From assembly GCA_031308135.1 (NCBI GenBank), contig JAHLJT010008756.1:100838510-100902509 (forward strand): a DNA stretch of 64,000 nt, read 5' to 3'. The position numbers and the translations under genes were made by a program. The notes under the pieces are model-generated. The model was given only the letters and a program-made list of their open reading frames with translations. It searched no databases and was not told where the DNA came from. Positions 1 to 12,188 of this stretch are shown piece after piece; the first letter of the stretch is position 1; each line of letters opens with the position of its first letter. This stretch comes from Acheta domesticus. Lineage: Eukaryota > Arthropoda > Insecta > Orthoptera > Gryllidae.

Positions 1-381
1 CCACATGACCTTATTTGAAGATCTGTTTTTTTTGAACACATTTCGTTAAGAAAAAATATTGTATCTTCACAATTGTAGTTGTAGTAGGAAACCGAATTTA
101 TTTATTAATTTTTTAAGTTTTATAAAATCACGCATTTCAACGAACACAAGACCTGCACTCACAGTTGTCGACCGGACGTCGTCGAAGGTGCGTGGATGCC
201 GCGAGTGCTCTCGTCTGCAACCAGTTCGTTCTTATTTCGTCTGTGAAAAAAGTGTGTTTAAACTGTGAAATAGGTAAAATCAAAAGTGTTTCGCACCAAC
301 AATCCTTCTCAAGAACCAGTACATCCTGAGATCGTGTGAGGCGACTTCTGAGTACAGGAGTCATCTCTACATAACCTCAAA

Positions 382-1665
382 ATGACGACCCCATCAACAG
401 GTAATCAAAGTTACGTATCAGCAGCTAAGAAAGACATTTTCCCAACCAAAGAACAAGCTATCGTAATAGATGCAATTGAAGGAGTTCCTATTAATGATTA
501 TATTAATGCTGTCGGACTACTGATAAATCCATCTAACATTAGATTTGTATCAAGAATTTCACAAAATCGAATATGTATGTTCCTAGCAACAAAAGACATT
601 ACTAAAAGTATAACTGAAAACCACTAATCTATACAAATAAATGACAAAAAACTTGAGATCAGACCATTAATATCTCAACACAAAAGAATTATTCTATCGA
701 ACGTATGTCCTGTGATCCCACACGTAATCATAGAAAGAGAATTGGAAAAACTTCAAATTAAACTTGAATCACCGATTACATTCCTCAGAGCTGGAATTTC
801 CGCACCTGGTTTTGCACATATTTTAAGTTTCCGTAGACAAGTTTATATTAACCCAAATGATGTAAATAAAATTCCAGAATCCATGAGCATTGAATTCGAA
901 AATACGAAATACTGGATTTATCCATCCGCAGATAACGTAGCTTGCTTTATCTGCAAGAAGCAAGGTCACCTCGCCAAACACTGTAGCGAAAACCCATTAG
1001 TCATAAATGAAGTAACAGTATCTCAACAAATTACACAAAATGATCAAAACACCAAGAACTTTCAAGCTCAAGAACTTTCCCCAGTCAAGAACGATCCTAC
1101 CACAAATCAACCTGAAACTATGTACTCCCACAATACCCCAGAAACATCCTTTCCTCCACTCCCAATCTCTAAACGTGCCCTCTCAACTACTAATTCAAAA
1201 TCAAGTAGGACTTCATCCATAAACAATGATGAAGATACAAAAAAAGAATCAAATGCCCAAAAAGGAAACAATGACAATACAATAAAACATCCCACTACCA
1301 AAAAGCAGAAGATAGAAGACACATCTGATAAAACTGAAAATAATCTTGAAGCTCATCTACAACCTATCAAAGAAATCCTATCATCTACTAACAACCCATA
1401 TGTACTAAACTATATACAACTGAAAAGTTTCCTTGAGAAAACAAAAGGTAACCCTAATGTAGAAGAAATTGCACTAGAATACCATGAAAACATACCTAAA
1501 ATAATAGAATGTTTACGTGAAATCTACCCACACCTTAATGAACGTAGCATTAAAAATAGAATCACCAGAATAACAAAAAAACTATCCAATACTACCACAA
1601 ATGTTCACCAAGACTCATCATCAGTCTGCAGTGAAAGTGAAGAAACTTTTATTATGGATATTTAA
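382..1665 (+). pseudogene. LINE ORF1 (gag-like nucleic-acid-binding protein), one in-frame stop
   Basis: The frame runs from ATG at 382 to the stop at 1663-1665 and is broken only by TAA at 625-627, after residue 81. Both sides are in the same frame, so a single nonsense change explains the break. The intact product would be about 427 residues. A zinc knuckle CFICKKQGHLAKHC (CX2CX4HX4C) lies near residues 190-203, followed by a long Ser/Thr/Asn/Lys-rich low-complexity stretch and a more ordered, charged C-terminus. This is typical of I- and Jockey-type ORF1 proteins, which coat the element RNA and help target-primed reverse transcription. It ends about 75 bases before the ORF2 start. Assignment to LINE ORF1 is secure from the knuckle and position. 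Confidence 0.88.
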
Positions 1666-1739
1666 TTTTCATAAACAAAGATTGTCACAGTTGGATAATG
1701 GTTATATCTCATGCAATTATAATAATAAAAACTAATTTA

Positions 1740-4700
1740 ATGGGAGAGAACATTATTCAATGGAATATTAATAGTTATTTTTCACAATTAGAATACTTAA
1801 AACTAATAATTGCAGATTTTAACCCTTCTGTTATCTGCCTCCAAGAAACTAATTTCAAAAATAACCACTGTGCTAAAATAAACCAATACAACCATGTTTT
1901 CCAAAAACAGAATAAACAACAATTATGCTTGTGGGGGAGTAACCACATACATACATAATAGTATCTTCTATGAAGAGATTCAACTCCAAACTAATCTAGA
2001 AGCAGTGGCAACAAAGGTGTTACTATCACTTGGCTACTTAACTATATGTAATTTATATCTCCCAAACAGTTATGATTTTCAAACTCAAGAAATAATTGAG
2101 CTTATTAACCAACTTCCTTTACCTTTTATCATAGTTGGTGATTTAAATGCTCATAGCCTCTCATGGGGCTCTCACAAACTTTGTAGAAGAGGGAAAAAAA
2201 TAGAAAAAATTCTAGAAGACCCCAGCATAGTTCTGTTAAACACTGGCAATGTAACTCATATAAACAACAGTTCAAAAACTTTCTCTGCCATTGATCTATC
2301 CCTCTGTAGTGTTAGCATTGCTCATACAACAGACTGGACAACCCTTAATGACTCATATGGCAGTGACCATATCCCAATCAATATAACATTTCCCAAAGCT
2401 ATCTCTCAGCAAATTCATGTTGAGCCAAAATGGAAATTCTACCAAGCAGACTGGGATAAGTACCGTAAGATAATTTATAATACTTTAAATGAAAATTCAT
2501 GGACATTAGAGCAAGTGAATACCACCATTGACAAAAAAGTGTCTAATTTTGTAAATATTATTATCAACGCTGCAAACCTTTCAATACCCAAATCATCTGG
2601 TAACCAACCAAAAGACATACACCATGGTGGAATGAACAATGTCAAAATGCACTCAATGCATCCAAAAATGCTTTCAATAGATACAAACGTCATCCAAATA
2701 CTACCAATGAACTTGAATTCAAAAGATTAAGAGCCATCACACGTAAACTCTCAAAGAGCAAAGAAGATCGTCCTGGATTAATTACATTTCTAGTATGTCT
2801 CAACACACTTCCTCAAAAGAAGTATGGGATAAATAAGAAGAATGAGAGGTATTTATAAATCTCCCTACCCTAAATCCATAATTACGAAAGAGGATAAAAT
2901 CATAACTGATCTAACTGAAATCGCTAATGAACTGGCCTCAGTCTTCTCAAAAAACTCCTCAGATAACAATTATAGCAATGATTTCCTTGATATTAAATCT
3001 CATACTACACCAACTAAAGTCGAATCAAATGAACCCAGTAGCAATATAAATACTTCATTGGATAACCCTTTTAAACACCAAGAAATAAAAAGGATACTTA
3101 TGTCATCAAAAAATTCTGCAGCTGGACCTGACAACATTTTTAATATATTTTTGAAACAACTCCCTGACAACGGAATAAAGTACCTAACATCACTTATCAA
3201 TGAAATATGGAAGTATAGTTCTTTTCCAAAAATATGGCAAACAGCCATTGTTATACCAATCCCAAAGCCAGGTAAGGACAATAGAAAATCAGAAAACTAT
3301 CGTCCAATTGCACTTACTTCTACTATGTGCAAAATAATGGAAAAACTCATAAACAAAAGATTGGTGTGGCATCTGGAAAAAATTAACTTTATCTCTCCCC
3401 ATCAAAGTGCATTCTTAAAACACCGATCTACAACAGACCACCTGTGTAATATTCATAATGAAATCTGTAATGCTTTTATTACTAAACAACACCTTGTAGC
3501 AGTTTGCCTCGACATAGAAAAAGCATACGATATGACATGGAAAGAACGAATACTTACAATACTAAAAAGTATTGGTATTAATGGAAAACTTCTCAATTTC
3601 ATCTCCAACTTTATGACCAACCGTCGAATCAGAGTTCGAATGAATGGCTGCCTATCAGATGAAACATCAATCCAAAACGGTATACCACAAGGAGCTGTAT
3701 TGAGCACCACCCTTTTCCTGATTGCAATTAACGAAGTTACTCAACTTATACCTTCCCCCATTAAAATATTACTTTATGCAGATGATATCACCATTACCTG
3801 CAGTGGAAAGAACCTAAATACAACTCAAGAAATGATACAAGAAACTCTGAATAAGATAAATAATTGGGCCAATAGATCTGGGTTTTAAACTATCAAAAAG
3901 CAAATCCCAGTATACAATTTTTAATAAACTCCGTAAACCCACCAAAAATTTCAAAATCACTCTTGAAAACACGCCACTCAGAAGAGCTCACACACTGAAA
4001 ATCTTGGGGTGTTACTTTGATGAAAAACTCACCTGGAAAACCCATATTAAATTACTTAAAGCTGAATGTCTCAAACGAGTAAATATAATAAAGATGATTT
4101 CTTCCCTTAACTGGGGCGCCAACAAGATAATAGTAATAATACTTACCGTTCATTAATACGATCTAAAATAGATTATGGATCAGTCATCTATTCCTCTGCA
4201 AAAGACAAAGTACTGGATAGCTTAAGTCCAATTCATAACTCCTGCCTTAGAATGGCTATTGGAGCTTTTCGTACTAGCCCTATTAGTAGCATTCTGGCTG
4301 AATCAAACGAAGAACCATTATCCTTCAGAAGAGAAAAATTGAGTATTTCCTATGCTCTCAAAGTAGCCTCAAATCCTAAAAACCCAATAAATTAAATTAT
4401 TTTTGACCATAAATACTTTACCAAATTCCATAAACAACCATCGTACCCTAAACCCATATCTCTTCAAATCCATAATATATTATCCAGAACTATCCCTAAT
4501 CTTCCACCAATATATCAATATAATCTTTACCTGAACCCCTAGAACTTCTCCATGTACCCTCAATAGATACAACTTTGACAAAATTCCTCAAGCAAACAAC
4601 AAATCCTATAATATATCTATCTTTATTCTACGAAACACTTAATAGATATGAAAATAGCATCCATATATACACAGATGGTTCAAAAAGTGCAACTGGAACC

Positions 4701-5466
4701 GGATGTGCCATCATATATCCAGATGAAACAAAACTAATCAAACTACCAGACATGAGTTCAGTTTTCTACAGTGAAGTCTACGCAATTAGATCTGCCCTGG
4801 CAGATATCCTAAAATCAAATAACTCTCACTTTACTATATTTACTGACTCAAGAAGCGCCATTGAATCCATCCAGAACAAACATACCAAGGAACCAATATG
4901 TTTAGATATAATATCAATGAACTCGCAAATTATTTCCTCAGGCAAAACGTTAACATACGTGTGGATTCCCTCCCATGTCAACATTTCTGGTAATGAAACT
5001 GCGGACACTGCTGCAAAAACAGCTTCTTCTCTCCCTGATGCATCAACTCACCCAGCATCCCACAATGACATCATCAAAATTATAAAAACGCAATATAAAG
5101 GAAAACTGGAATAACCAATGGTTGAAATCCAAACCAACCCAACTCCACCAGATCAGAGACTCAATCTTCGAATTACAACCTACCTGTGGTACTGATAGAA
5201 GACTAGAAACTGTTATCACAAGATTGAGAATTGGACATAGCAGACTCACTCACAGTCACCTAATAACGAAAACACAACCAAGCACCTGCAACTTCTGCAA
5301 TTCTCCATACAGTATACGTCACCTAATCATGGAATGTACAAACACTAACGACAGAAGAAAAGTTTTAAAACTGTCCAATGATTTTAAATATAATCTAAAT
5401 TCAACCGAAACTGTTAAAAATATAATATTATTATTAAAAGAAACCAATGTATATAAAATGATTTAA
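1740..5466 (+). pseudogene. LINE ORF2 polyprotein (endonuclease-RT-RNase H), multiple frameshifts
   Basis: The domains lie in order but in shifted frames. The AP endonuclease spans about 1740-2400 (QWNIN, ICLQETNF, VGDLNAHSLSWGS, SDHIPI). The reverse transcriptase spans about 3080-3880, with NYRPIALTS, an AFLKHRSTTDHL segment and the catalytic YADD at 3775-3786. RNase H spans about 4660-5040 (IYTDGSKS, EVYAIRSAL, IFTDSRSAIE, WIPSHVNISGNETAD), so the D-E-D-D catalytic set is visible. A terminal CX2CX7HX4C motif starts CNFC near 5290. Frameshifts lie near 1900-1955, 2625, 2830, 3885, 4115, 4400-4560 and 5110. The start could also be the in-frame ATG at 1698; I prefer 1740 because it places the endonuclease core close to the N-terminus, as in relatives. 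The protein would nick the target and reverse transcribe the element RNA. Confidence 0.9.
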
Positions 5467-5520
5467 CTTTGTATACTAGTTATTGTAAACTGAAATACTG
5501 TATTACTACTTTGTAAACGT

Positions 5521-5552
5521 GGTCGCTAATAACCACTTAGGTTGATGCGACC
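5521..5552 (+). other. LINE 3' UTR hairpin
   Basis: GGTCGC at 5521-5526 pairs with GCGACC at 5547-5552, with a weaker inner ACC/GGT pair. It sits just before the A-rich tail. A diverged LINE copy at 41259-41290 has the same loop layout with AGTCGC and GCGACT, so the outer pair changes from G-C to A-T on both sides. A 3' hairpin recognised by the element's own reverse transcriptase is a known feature of several LINE groups. The role here is inferred. Confidence 0.6.
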
Positions 5553-5637
5553 TTTATAAATAAATAAATTAAAAAAAAAAAAAAGACCTGCACCATTCTC
5601 TTAAGCTTCCATTGTGCTATCTAAGGACCTAATTTAA

Positions 5638-6253
5638 CCCTGCACTGGGAACGTGGGGTGTGAAATGCCCCTTGCGTTTTTCATTTTTATATTTTTGTAG
5701 GTTGGCAATATCTATTGGTCATCCTGTTCGAGCACTTTTCTTTTAACGTGGCTACCATTGTTAAGGCGCGATTACACTGGTGAATAGTGCGTTTATGCAA
5801 TTGTATTAGTGGTATTGGGACAGTGCATACCCCACGTTTCATATCCCCATACCAGCACCGGCAGCTAGAAATCGCTTACATGGGCGATGTAGCATGTGCC
5901 CAAGACAAAAGGACAAAAAAAAAACAAGTATTACATGCTACGATTGTGGCAAATTGGTTTGTTCAGACTATAAGTTCACAATATGCCATAATTGTAAAAA
6001 TCTTTGGTGTTTATGTGTTTAAAGTGTTTATGGTAACTGTACCTATGCTGCACAATTAATAAATATATGTTAAAAATGTAGCAACTGTTTTTATCACTTT
6101 TTTATAATTAAACTATCATTACGTACATGTATTTCAATGATAAAATTTGTCGATATTAACGGCACAGTTTAAAAATAGGGTTTTCGTGCTTGGGGTGCAT
6201 AATGTCCCACGTTTCAGTTCACGTTCCAAGAAAAGGACGTTTCGAGTCCAGGG
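5638..6253 (+). mobile_element. piggyBac-type non-autonomous element, copy in block A
   Basis: The element is flanked by TTAA on both sides (5634-5637 and 6254-6257). Its inverted ends are CCCTGCACTGGGAACGT on the left and, read on the other strand, CCCTGGACTCGAAACGT on the right. Both ends repeat an ACGTGGG-type motif just inside. TTAA targets with CCC-type ends are diagnostic of the piggyBac superfamily. The 616-bp interior keeps only a short remnant of the transposase C-terminus. In this copy the A run near 5915 is two bases longer than in copy B, which shifts the frame before the cysteine-rich segment. Confidence 0.85.
6061..6253. other. Subterminal region of the piggyBac-type element
   Basis: After the coding remnant the element continues AT-rich to its right inverted end. 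A GGGGTGCATAATGTCCCACG segment near 6190-6212 mirrors the GTGGGGTGTGAAATGCCCC segment near 5652-5672 of the left end, so subterminal repeats extend inward beyond the first 17 bases. No gene is seen. Confidence 0.5.
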
Positions 6254-6419
6254 TTAATCAAAATATGAGCGGTTTTTTAAGAAAAAATGGTTTACAGAAA
6301 ATAAAAATTGCCTATGTTTGACACGAAATTTCGCAAAAAATATGCATGTTTTGGAAAAATCGGACATGACCTTATTTGAAGATGGATTTTATGAACACAT
6401 TTCATTAAGAAAAAATATA

Positions 6420-7330
6420 TCTTCATAATTGTACTTGTAGGAAGACGCCGAAAAATTTTGAATTTATTCAATTTTCCAAATCAGTTTTCAACAAACAGAC
6501 CTGCGTCATTCTCTTAAACGCCATTCAGACTATCCAACAATACAATTTAACTTAAATTGTTGGCGCCATTTATTTGAAAACTTTGTGAATGTCCCAAGGG
6601 CTTCATTTAAAGTAGCCCCCCAAAATTAAAATATCTATTTCAAATTCAAGGGGCCACAACATCAGCCAGATCGATCAGGGAATATCAATTTTGGAGAAAA
6701 TCGACGGGGTAGTTTAGTTGCTAGGGCTGTTCACAGACAAACATTCAGAAGTTTTGCTGTCAATCAATTTTTGGGTAATAAGGAGCCAAAAAACATCTGG
6801 CTGCACCACGTGCTAGAGATTTTTTTTCTAAATTTAGCAACAGGTTTTATCCACTTTTTCGTTACCAGACTCCAGCTGTAAGAGTTTTTCTGGTGAAAAT
6901 TTCTCTGTCTTGTGGTGTAGTCAAAATCCATGTTTTGTTGCTTCTTGATACTGCAAAATCGATTGTCGGCAAAACGTCCGTCTGTGGTCAACGCTAGCGC
7001 TTAAACTGTTCAGCCGATTTTCTTCAAAATTGATATTCCCCAATCGTTTTCACTGATGCCATGGCTGCTGGAATTTGAAACCGATATTTTAATTTTGGGG
7101 ATACTTTACATGAAGCCCGTCGAAGATTTTCAAAGTTAAAAAATGGCTCCAAATTTATTGATTAAATGTTGTTGTTGAATAGTGCGAAGAACGTTGAAGG
7201 AAATGATGTAGATATCATTTTCGTTGATATACCCAATTTTTCGAAAATTGCAAAAAAACTCATTCAAAACTGCAAAATTGAAGATAGAGATTTTTGTCCC
7301 AGATAAAGTCGGTTGTGCCAAATTAGAACT
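6420..7330. repeat. Fold-back repeat of the dispersed family, in block A
   Basis: Roughly 6420-6812 is the imperfect reverse complement of 6915-7330, around a loop of about 100 bases. Landmarks in the left arm are AAAATTAAAATATCTATTTC and GGGAATATCAATTTTGGAG. The right arm carries TTCAAAATTGATATTCCC and CCGATATTTTAATTTTGGGG. Both arms resemble the arms of the large inverted-repeat element at 28.2-38.6 kb, including the CGTCCGTCTGTGGTCAACGC segment at 6976-6995. No coding frame of interest is present. It is probably a deleted head-to-head derivative of that family. Confidence 0.75.
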
Positions 7331-9204
7331 CTAAATTAGGTCATGAACAGTTTTTTTTAAAAAAAAACGAGTATTTTTTGCGAAAATCGCGCTTCAAATT
7401 TACAAAAAATATTTTTCTCAAAACCGCCCCAAGTTTTTTCTTTAAATTTTCTTCACTTATGTAATGAGGGGCAATAAAAAATATGACCATAGTCCTACAT
7501 CCGGGAATTACTTGTTTTTTTGAAAATAGCAAAAAAATATTTTTAACTAATATAATATATCTAACTACAAAATTGTAGATAGATATGTTTACCTAAGACA
7601 AAGTCTGTTGTACAAAATTAGCTCTTTAACTAGTGGTGCAACAGAATAGCACAGACTTTCCCGTATTAGTTTTCTATTTCCTTTGGTCTAGGTTGGCTAT
7701 TCGGACTTCACACATACTCTTGCCAGCTGCCATCTATCGACGCTCAAGGGTACATTTTTTTGACATTTTATGGTATGGTAAAATTAGCCCTCTAGTTATG
7801 ACTAGAGACAGAATTTTTATGTAATTACATATTTTTTGTCTTTCTACTTACCGTTCTTAAAATTTTACTCTTGATGAATCGTCGCCGTTTTAACACAATA
7901 TCAAAATTTTTCGTTATAGATTTTTTACATATTTTGCTATTTTCACAAAATATTTCATTCTATCAATTTTCTTCAAAATCGTGCTTTTTGCAGCATTATT
8001 TCTGTGTGCTGTCTACTCGAGGTTCGCTACATGGAAACGCAGTCCGTTGTTCTCACAGTCTGGCACACCTGCTTCAGTTATCTCAGTGGCGGGAAGTGCG
8101 CATCAGCGACTGAGATCAGTTTCACCTTTCAGTGTGAAAAGTATCACTGACGCCACGTTTCGTGAGCTCTAACTCTATTTTCCGAGAAACTTAGGCGAGC
8201 GCCGCTGTGTAACACTATGAGAATGATGCACGCTGCAGTAATAGCTGGTCGCAGATATCGTCAGTTTGTACGATGGTTTCTATAGTGTCTAGTCTGGCTG
8301 CTAAACGACGGTACTGGATAGCAACAGATGGTTTTGCCACTGACGGGAATGTTGTATGGTGCAATACGTGCATCAGTTTGTGCTCTTCAAATGACTTTTC
8401 AACCGTTTGTGTAATTTTTAAAATTTGTTAAGGGATTTTTTTATAAATGTGATTTTCTATTATCTAAATGTGCGTTTTATAATTCGTGTATTTTATATTC
8501 ATATTATATCCAATTTTACTCATTTATTACATATTCTTATCGTTTTTCATGAAATATTTATGTACATATTTTCCGGTCTCTAAGTCATGACCAGGGATCA
8601 GAATCTGATCACATGTCATCTTTCGATTGGTGCTTTCTAGACGTAGCTAACTTGGAAATGAATGTTCATCACGACATATAACTGATATGAATGTAAAGTT
8701 ATTTGTCATTTTGGCCATTTTTCAATTTTTAAGAATTTTTTTCTTCTTTGCGTCACTTTTGATATTTTTACGTATTTTGTTTCCTTTTCGTGTTTTCTGT
8801 TAGTGAATACTTTATGAATTTACAATGACACACTGACAGAAAGTTTTTATTGTATCTTCAGTTCATAAGGAAATTTACTGCTGCAGTGGACTCTGGTTTT
8901 TCGAAATCTCAAAATTACACGGATCTTCGGTAACTTTCTCGACCTTTCAAAACGGACGGTTGGAAGATCGGAGTTAAGGATTACATTTCCTCCTAAAATA
9001 AAGACTTCATAATACAATTTTATATAAAAATATTTTATTTAAAATTGTAAAATTCACTGAATAAATAAACATTGTTATACTAATGTTTGAGTATTTTAAA
9101 AAACTTAGGTTATTTTCCCGTTTTTAACTCGCTTTATAGGTCATTTTCCTGCTATCCTATAAGTCATTTTGTAGGTAATTTTCAATGAACTTTAAGGTCA
9201 TCAG
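7331..9204. other. AT-rich non-coding part of block A
   Basis: No gene is recognised. 7625-7750 carries a family-end segment (ACTAGTGGTGCAACAGAATA, then a CCAGCTGCCATCTATCG motif) that recurs at 10.8, 21.0, 24.3 and 59.0 kb. A moderately GC-rich stretch at 8000-8380 is conserved in copy B. It has short open frames, identical in both copies over 80 codons, but without recognisable homology or coding bias. I take the identity as a sign of recent duplication, not of selection. Confidence 0.5.
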
Positions 9205-9304
9205 NNNNNNNNNNNNNNNNNNNNNNNNNNNNNNNNNNNNNNNNNNNNNNNNNNNNNNNNNNNNNNNNNNNNNNNNNNNNNNNNNNNNNNNNNNNNNNNN
9301 NNNN
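9205..9304. other. Assembly gap (100 N)
   Basis: Exactly 100 unresolved bases, the usual placeholder for a gap of unknown size. It starts right after GGTCATCAG, the last base matched in copy B (25899), and ends inside a hAT MITE that lacks its first bases. Confidence 1.
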
Positions 9305-9469
9305 TATCTACGGTATGGCAGACATAGCACGTGCCATGGCGCCACTCACAAAGGGCGCTATTTCGAATATACCCGCTAAAACAAATAGCATAACCCTAAT
9401 TTGAACTATCCTGACAGGGGCGCAAATTTTATGCTTGCCATGGCGCCTGAATACCTAGATACGCCTCTG
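9305..9469. mobile_element. hAT-type MITE, left end lost in the gap
   Basis: This matches the MITE at 15336-15511 along its whole visible length and ends with the same inverted terminus, TAGATACGCCTCTG at 9456-9469. The first eight or so bases, and any left target-site copy, lie in the N gap. It has no coding content. Confidence 0.8.
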
Positions 9470-9689
9470 GACACTCCTCAATCGTCTGTGCGACATTGTT
9501 TCATAGTATTATAGTTTTTCATTGTTAATGATATCAAAATTTCAATTATCTCCTTCATTTGGCTCAAATAATGGTTATAATTGAAGTAGGACATTTTAAA
9601 TAATTTGATTATTATAATTTTCGTAATTTACCATCGCACATTTTATTACTATCTCGTATACGTAAATACATAGTATATAAACGTAGTAT

Positions 9690-10420
9690 AAAGAAGGTTC
9701 TGTGATGTGCGGCAAAAAATGGTGATTTTTGGATCTATAAACTCGTATTGAGGAGCCCTAATACAAAAAAGTAGACAAATATTGTTCCAATATGCAGCAA
9801 ATTACTTCCTCTAAGTCGTTGTGTAGTCAGATTTCACGATTGTGGGACCTTGATACCAAAACGTTGGTTTACGGCAAAACGTTCGTCTTTCTGTGAACAA
9901 CACTAGAGCACAAACTATTCCTAGGATTTGTTCCAAAATGAATATTTCGCTGTCAAACTCGCCCGACTCAAAGCTCTGTGATTTTGAAAAACTTCCTTTA
10001 AATTATCAGGATACTTTACATGACGCCCTTGAGACATTTTCAAGTTTTTATAAAAAATGGCTTCACATTTCTTTCTTTAATTTCTTCTAAGAATTAAGTG
10101 AAATACATTAATAAAGATGGCATAGATCCGATTTTCACTGTTAACTCTGATTTTGCGAAAATGGCAAAAGTTTGATTTTTTCTCTATCTTCCTACAACTA
10201 CAATATTGAAGATTGCGATTTTTTCTAGTGAAATGTATTCTACACAATTAGTTTCTTCATTAACGTCACGTACATTTATTTGAACATTTTAGTATTTTCG
10301 AGAAATTTTGAGTGATATACGGGCAATATTAAAATATTACTGAAAACAAGATTTTCTCAAAAACGGCTCCAATTTTTTCTTTCAACTTTCCGTATGAAGA
10401 GTGCTAAATGCACTGCAACA
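9690..10420. repeat. Degenerate copy of the dispersed long-inverted-repeat family
   Basis: Contains ACGTTCGTCTTTCTGTGAAC at 9879-9898 and GATACTTTACATGACGCCC near 10009, followed by GAGACATTTTCAAG. These are the same landmarks, in the same order, as at 28425-28600 and in the fold-back at 6976-7135. Divergence is high, so this is an old copy. No protein is encoded. Confidence 0.65.
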
Positions 10421-12188
10421 GATCACATAAACGTCATTGTGCGGCTTTCCTTTTGTTTTTTAAAAGATATTTGTATTTTAAAACATTAATATTTTTGACA
10501 TATCTCTCACATCGTTAATATTTACAATACGGGCATTATATATTATCGTATATCTTATATATTATCGTATTTGTGAGTACAATTTCTTCAAATAGTTTCT
10601 AATCAAGTTTGAAAATTTTGGGTGAAAATGATCTTCAAAATGCGCATTTTCAGAAACTTAAAACATCTTCTTAAAAACAGCTTCAAATTTTTAAATGAAA
10701 ATGTGCATGTAGGACTATATCTTACCCTTTTACAACATTCTTAAAGTCATATTTTAAGTCTCACAACTAGGTATATGAAAAGTTGAAAAAACGTGAAAGA
10801 ACGTGTTTTAGGCGCCAATAGATGGCAGCTGAGGAAGAAGGGGCAAAAGATAGCCCAGCTCGAAGGGATGAGGAATCTAATACGAGAAAGTCTGTGCCAT
10901 TCAGTCGCACACCACTAGTTTTTGTTACTGCACTTACACAATAAAAAGTATTATTTTGTAACACTTCCTTAGAGTCCACTAATTTGTTTAATTGTTGAAA
11001 GTATAAAGTATAGTAGTTAGAGTTGATATTGTTTACACTAATGCTAAAATTACAAACGGATTAAATGAAGGAACGTACATTAAGTTCCATATTTGGTATA
11101 CGACTATTGATTATATCATCAGTGAAATTGTCGAGAAAGTATCACCATAATATTATATATAATACTTCTGAGTACGCTTATCAATGAGTTGCACTGCACT
11201 ACAACAATTTTTGTGCTGGAGCCACAATTACAAGATATATTACTTTGACTACAAAGTAGACACCTATACGTATAATGAGGCAACATATATGTATGATATG
11301 ATAAATGGGCAAATACTTGTGTTGTAATAGAATTGCAGCAGATGAACACACAAAATGTTTGTTCTGCTGTTTCAAACGTATTATGTTTGGCAGTAGTCTG
11401 ATGAATTATATTTTCTTGTGAATAATATTAAATGTGAAAGAAAACAAAACAATATTGTTGTATAATGTATTATTTTGTGGCCATTTTTTTGCCAAGAAAA
11501 TATAATTTAGCTGGATAGTTTTCTTTTGCAAGTCATTTTCTTACACATTGGTATTGCGCCTATCCGGGACTACCAGAAATTGTTTTTTTTTATTTTGGAA
11601 AAGCATTGAGAGAAAAAAAAATAATGATTATGTTTTTGAAAAGTACAAAAATAGCTCAATATTCTGTAATAAAGAAAATATTTTTGCTGAATTGGCTTTG
11701 CAAGCTTAACATTAAGCCAGCAAAGGCACCAATTTTTGGAGAAACAGTTGGAGCAAAAAAAATAATTTGGGAATTTTGAAAAGCACAAAATAGCACAAAT
11801 TTCTGGTTAGAGAGAAAATGTATTTTGTGGAAATGGCTTTGCCATTTTAACGGGTGTGGGCTCAATCTCTTTCCACGCGCACACACTCACACCCACCCAA
11901 ACAAACATTTCCGAATTTCCCCTGACTTCGTCCTCCTCGACCTCCCGTGAACTTGCTGGAACACCAATGACGTTCGTGTGCGTGCTGCGCCATCCAGCCG
12001 CCCATGTCTTACTAGGTGCATCGAGGAGAACAGCTATAGTACCACAAGCTTGAAATATCTATTTCGGGAGGAGCTAATTATCGGGGGTTTCCCCCACCGC
12101 TGCGCTGTAATAGTGACAGATTTCGTCACCTACTACGTGCACGCGATTCGTCGCCTTCGCCCAGCGAGGAGCTAAATAATCATCAATG
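10421..12188. other. Non-coding, AT-rich, with a repeat-family end and a weak tandem repeat
   Basis: 10780-10935 is a reverse-oriented family-end segment (GATGGCAGCTG, then GAGAAAGTCTGTGCCATTC, then CACCACTAGT). 11630-11710 and 11770-11850 look like two diverged copies of one unit of roughly 80-140 bases (TTTTGAAAAGYACAAAA, then GGCTTTGC). A CA-rich, more GC-rich patch follows at 11870-12170. I see no gene. Confidence 0.4.

Larger units (their letters stand above)
159..5582 (+). mobile_element. Full-length non-LTR retrotransposon (LINE, I-clade-like), decayed
   Basis: A two-ORF LINE of about 5.4 kb. It has a 5' UTR, an ORF1 with a CCHC knuckle, and an ORF2 with AP endonuclease, reverse transcriptase, RNase H and a terminal Cys/His motif, followed by a 3' UTR ending in ATAAATAAATT and an A run. 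It is flanked by the 11-bp target-site duplication AAGACCTGCAC (148-158 and 5583-5593). The same site occurs once and uninterrupted in copy B near 22286-22296, which fixes both ends. The 5' end begins TCACAGTT. The RNase H domain after the RT points to the I group rather than Jockey or CR1. ORF1 has one stop and ORF2 several frameshifts, so this copy is not autonomous. Confidence 0.93.
1..9204 (+). repeat. Duplicated block, copy A (interrupted by a LINE)
   Basis: Bases 1-158 plus 5583-9204 match 22141-25899 almost base for base in the same orientation, with only small indels and substitutions. The block contains a piggyBac-type remnant, a fold-back repeat and AT-rich DNA with no recognisable host gene. 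It differs from copy B by the 5.4 kb LINE. The left edge lies at or before the start of the window, so the true extent is unknown. The right edge coincides with an assembly gap. It may be a segmental duplication, two copies of one large repeat, or two haplotypes placed side by side in the assembly. Confidence 0.9.

Noticed and set aside
382..627. Separate small gene upstream of the LINE ORF1
   Set aside because: It is in the same frame as 712-1665 and continuous with it except for one TAA, so it is the first part of ORF1.
7871..8172. Identical open frames in both duplicated blocks, which might suggest a conserved gene
   Set aside because: The surrounding non-coding DNA is equally identical, so recent duplication explains it. 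No domain or start context is recognisable.
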